A stretch of DNA of 64,000 bases from Zoroaster sp. YZ-2022 (Eukaryota; Echinodermata; Asteroidea; Forcipulatida; Zoroasteridae): assembly GCA_029582265.1 (NCBI GenBank), contig CM055820.1, positions 18,558,485 through 18,622,484 on the forward strand. The letters are read 5' to 3'. This document shows, piece after piece, positions 60,379 through 64,000 of this stretch; position 1 is the first letter of the stretch, and every line of letters starts with the position of its first letter. The position numbers and the translations under genes are program-made. The notes under the pieces were generated by a model. It did not search any database. It had not been told where the DNA came from and worked only from the letters and a program-made list of their open reading frames with translations.

Positions 60379-60442
60379 CCAGAACAACCACAATTGCGGC
60401 AAATGGAAATATGAATCCATGTGTCCTCATGTTTCCAATCAT
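60379..60442 (-). CDS. Signal-peptide exon of an unknown secreted protein
   Basis: Minus strand ATG at 60440-60442 opens MIGNMRTHGFIFPFAAIVVV, a short basic start and a hydrophobic core, and the exon ends CTG G|GTAAGTAT in phase 1. The same size and phase are used by the signal-peptide exon at 42405-42462, and FReD exon 1 at 17447 needs exactly such a partner. The next exon would lie in the gap or beyond it, so the product is unknown. Confidence 0.5.
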
Positions 60443-60449
60443 TTTGATC

Positions 60450-63400
60450 AGCTCTTCAACAGAATATTAAATAAAATACGTACGTAAACATGACTCCAAC
60501 CGAAACTAACCATGCAAATGTTCACATTATTTCACCGATCAAATATGCGCACCTCAATCAAATGGACGTTGATTATAAGACCTTTTCTTGATCTTCTAGG
60601 TACGTCATCATTTCTGTCATGAGTTAATCAATAAAAAACAGAGGTACTATCGGATTTATGCCCAAAACAATATAATCCTTTTTTTATAATAAGCACCACG
60701 TATGCTTTTGTTATGGTTTGTGTGGTTGCTGTGCCCTTTTGATGTCTGGTATCCGTCAAGAAACTAAATGTCAGAGGGTAGTTACTGATTACGTTCATCA
60801 TATAAGTTCCCCCGTCATCAGGAATTTAGTTATTTTAACCCTCAACCACCAAAGGTGAAGGCAAATGGCCAAAAAAGCACAATGCCACCATAACAACATA
60901 CAGGTAATGCATGGATGAGAAGCAAATTTTAAAAAGATAAGCAAATTTGGTCGGCGAAGAAGTAGATGGAATGCAAACAGGAAATAGAAGATTGTTTTGG
61001 TCTATGGGAACAAGATCTGTACAACACCCTTCAAAGGATGAAACCTGACTATTGCTGAAGATGCCACAAACATTTCAGTTGGTTTCAAACTAAGTATTTT
61101 GACTTAAGGCCATCACCAAAATTTTCAAACGAACCGAAATACCTGCATCTGGTAGGACGATCATCATCACGATTTATTCTTTCATTGTACACCTTTCATG
61201 TTCCCCTTACATGCATAAACCCGCTGATTGCAGGAGTAATGCAACATGGCAATAGTAAAATGCGTAAGTTCATTTAGGATCTGTAAAAATATTAGCAAGT
61301 GCTACGTCATTGCAAAAGGTCTGTTTATTTATATGCTCAAAGCAAGTGCTAATCTCTAGTACTGTTAAAAATCAGCAACAAGCTATATCTTACTGGAAGC
61401 AATTATCAGTACTGTCACTTTTATTAATGAAGATTTAAAGAAAATGACTAGTAAAAGCAATTGCTACTTTTTTATTTATCCGCCCATTATTTTGGTATTT
61501 TGAAGTTCTAAACGTCTGCTTACGATTGGATAATTTGTTTGTCTATTTTAAACCATTCAGCTTTGTGGTTGCTTTTTGTAAAATTGAAATATATGGCTAT
61601 ATATGGCAAAACAAATCTCCGGTTTTGGTCATCAGTCGGCTTTCTTAAAAATCGGTGCGGGTGATTTACATCCTGTTCAAAAGGATTTAGCCTATACTGT
61701 GTTCAAAAAGGAAAATACAAAATGTGCCGAATCATATTAGTGAAAACGCGCGTTGTTTAAGCAATAGACGTCATCCATAAAAGAGTTAATCGATATTTCA
61801 GGGAGAGAGAAATTAATTATCATCCATTCGTCTTTTGTTATAAGGAGGCCATAGATAATAACAATCCGTGAGATTACACTTTTGTTTACAGCCAAGGATG
61901 TTTAGTGAAGGTACACCATTGGTAATGTTGGAAAAACTGTTTAAAAGTGTGTTATATTAGTTGGACCAAAATACCTTAAAAACAACCAACCGTAGAAATA
62001 TTAATAGGTTAAAGAAAGAACAAATATTGTTGTGTATTCAATCTAATTTGAATTCAAAGAGAGAACCTTCTCAAAAATGAAGTTTTATTGCCTTAAAGTG
62101 ACATAACCTCAGACACATTGTATTTCTAGGAAGATTGATACCATCAACAGCTTTACATTAATTAAGTCACGTTACAGTTGAACCCTTAATGTTTATTTTT
62201 AAGTACCGATAATCACATTACGGTTACCTTTTAATGTTTAGAATTATACAGACGAATTTGTTTTCCTGTTGGCAACTAAATACAGCCTGTCAAGGATCAC
62301 GTCGAAATAAAGACCACTGGAGCGTGGTCTCCTTTCCCAGCAGCGTATACCTTCCCACGATGCCCCAAGGCCTTGACTACAGGTTTGCTATAAGTCCAAT
62401 CGATAAACAGTGGAGAAGATATGAGGACAGATACGACATTCAATCAGCTTCATTGAGATTTCCATGTTTTGATGAGTGTCAAACGAGGTAAATCAATCTT
62501 TAGACACCCTATTATAATGTGAGTTACGGTTGTACTCATTTAATATGTGTGGTCTTGTTGTTTTGTTTAAACTTTTTTTCAAGACAATTCCTGATCGTTG
62601 CTATTCCTTAAGAGCAACTTGTATTTGGCTTTGATATGAGTCAGGGCTTATGGAGGAAGCAGGTATTTCATCAACCAATTGATTCATATTATTTGTTTTG
62701 AAACGCCGCGTGCCGCAAGCAGTACTTTATACGCTTAAAGTCCAACAAAGTGCCGTGATTTTTTTACTCAAAATTGTTCAGTATGTATTAGTTATTATAA
62801 TTATGCCTGTTCCAGGAACCATTAAATGGGAAACCAGAAATTGCTGAAAATTTGATTTTCGTCAAAATTCCAGCGGTTGAACCCATCGTCTCTTGACAAT
62901 TGCGGCAGCAAACATTTTCCGTTTTTATGATGTACCTACTTTTACATGAGCTTAGGCGAGCCGTTCAATAATGGTCTGGCTGCCGTCTGGCTGCCGCGGC
63001 AAGCACCGTGGGCGTACATGTATGTGTATGGACCTCGATGCTAACTTCATGTATGTATGTCCGTCCGCACTTAAGGGGCCCAGTGGTGACATATTACGTA
63101 CATGTACGGTTTTGGCCGCCGGGGTCACTGGTCATTATCAAACCCATAAGTCTGTTTACACCACCGGGAAGATCATCAATTTGAGGATTTATTTTTATCG
63201 GCATAAAACAAGAACAATTTTGGAATATTTGCAGTGAGATTAAATCTTCCTGAACAAAATTCAACAATCAAATACGACATTCAAAACTTGGTTGCTTTCG
63301 AATATTTGTTCGTAAAGCAAGAAAAATAGGTACCATTGCGCTATATGCCGGACTCGAGATCTTCGGTTTCGCTATATTTTCGCCCTTGGATTTCGTCCAT

Positions 63401-64000
63401 TCCGGGCTTAATTCGATATGATTCATGTCACTTATATCACCAACTTGGCATCAGTATAATTCCATCAAATGACGATGATGAACAACACAAATGGTTGGTA
63501 ATTACTTTTGGAAACTTTTCAAATCATTTGAAGTCGTGTAGTTGTAAACTTATTTTGCAGCTGTACGATGTAATTATCTTTGCACAAAACCACCGCAGTA
63601 AACAGTTTTATGTTCGCCCTCCCCAAAAATGTACAATTTATAAAATAAATTTAGTGAAAGTGTCCTCGATGGCTTTTTTGTTCTGGCCCGTCGTTCGTAA
63701 TGGCGAAGTACATTTCATAGGCTCTTTTTAAGGTTAAAGAAAAGTAATGAAAGTCTAATTTTTTGGTGATTTCCCTACTTAAAATGTACTTTTAAAATAG
63801 GGAAGAAAATATAAAATCATTTTGTGCGGTTCTAACATACTGGTATGTTTTCAAAACTAGTCAGTATCCGTAAAGATGACCGATTTTTGCATGTTGCGAC
63901 GCTGGATCGAAAAACCATTAATTGCAAATGTAATCAAAGCCGTGACCACATACCAGCGTACCAGTAGCAAACACAATCCTGCGGTGTAGCACTGTCCTGA
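60450..64000. other. Intergenic or intronic, no firm gene
   Basis: No recognised coding exon. An open stretch at 62370-62489 (QGLDYRFAISPIDKQWRRYE, then CFDECQTR before AG|GTAAATC) could be an exon but matches nothing I know. The longest open stretch near the end (63336-63731) lacks a clear start context or motif. An end of the GGGAAGGT MITE family lies at 61905. Confidence 0.4.

Noticed and set aside
59683..60420. Open frames through the second gap
   Set aside because: Made of TA repeats and N.
63336..63731. 131-codon open stretch
   Set aside because: No motif, signal peptide or splice context; plausible by chance.

Overview
This is animal genomic DNA: AT-rich, sparse in genes and crowded with transposons, with introns bearing GT..AG borders and two 500-N scaffold gaps (34392-34891 and 59793-60292). 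The mix of BEL/Pao, piggyBac-like, LINE, PolB-type and tRNA-SINE sequences, together with a cluster of fibrinogen-related (FReD) exons, suggests a marine invertebrate. My best guess is an echinoderm or another invertebrate deuterostome, but I cannot fix the species.

Layout. 1-5261: minus-strand BEL/Pao retrotransposon with a long open pol frame and a gag killed by a stop, a frameshift and a SINE. 6184-6417: a very long ATT microsatellite. 6559-7340: C-terminal remnant of a family B DNA polymerase next to a perfect hairpin. 7355-13640: SINEs, microsatellites and unassigned sequence. 13777-19269: two tandem plus-strand FReD genes (A lacking a visible first exon, B with three exons) with a possible THAP exon between them. 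From about 18683 to 30134 the sequence forms a block that recurs almost verbatim after the first gap (34892 to about 48392). The block carries the 3' FReD exon, a minus-strand gene for a small secreted cysteine-containing protein, minus-strand FReD exon relics and several MITEs. 30306-34391 is a pile of LINE and piggyBac-like debris. Copy 2 carries extra insertions that copy 1 lacks: a LINE tail, a 267-bp MITE, a 351-bp hAT-like element, an expanded 17-bp minisatellite and an 869-bp TTAA element. A 1.43-kb tandem duplication and nested LINEs follow, up to 53836. 53870-64000 is mostly intronic or intergenic, with a long-TIR element (56618-58585) and an isolated signal-peptide exon (60379-60442, minus) beside the second gap.

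The only protein-coding host signals I trust are the FReD family, the small secreted protein family and, weakly, the signal-peptide and THAP exons. FReD proteins are usually secreted lectins or pattern-recognition molecules. A phase-1 signal-peptide exon fits both families and suggests a locus of rapidly duplicating secreted proteins. The main open question is whether the two big copies are a true segmental duplication or two haplotypes placed in series by the assembler.
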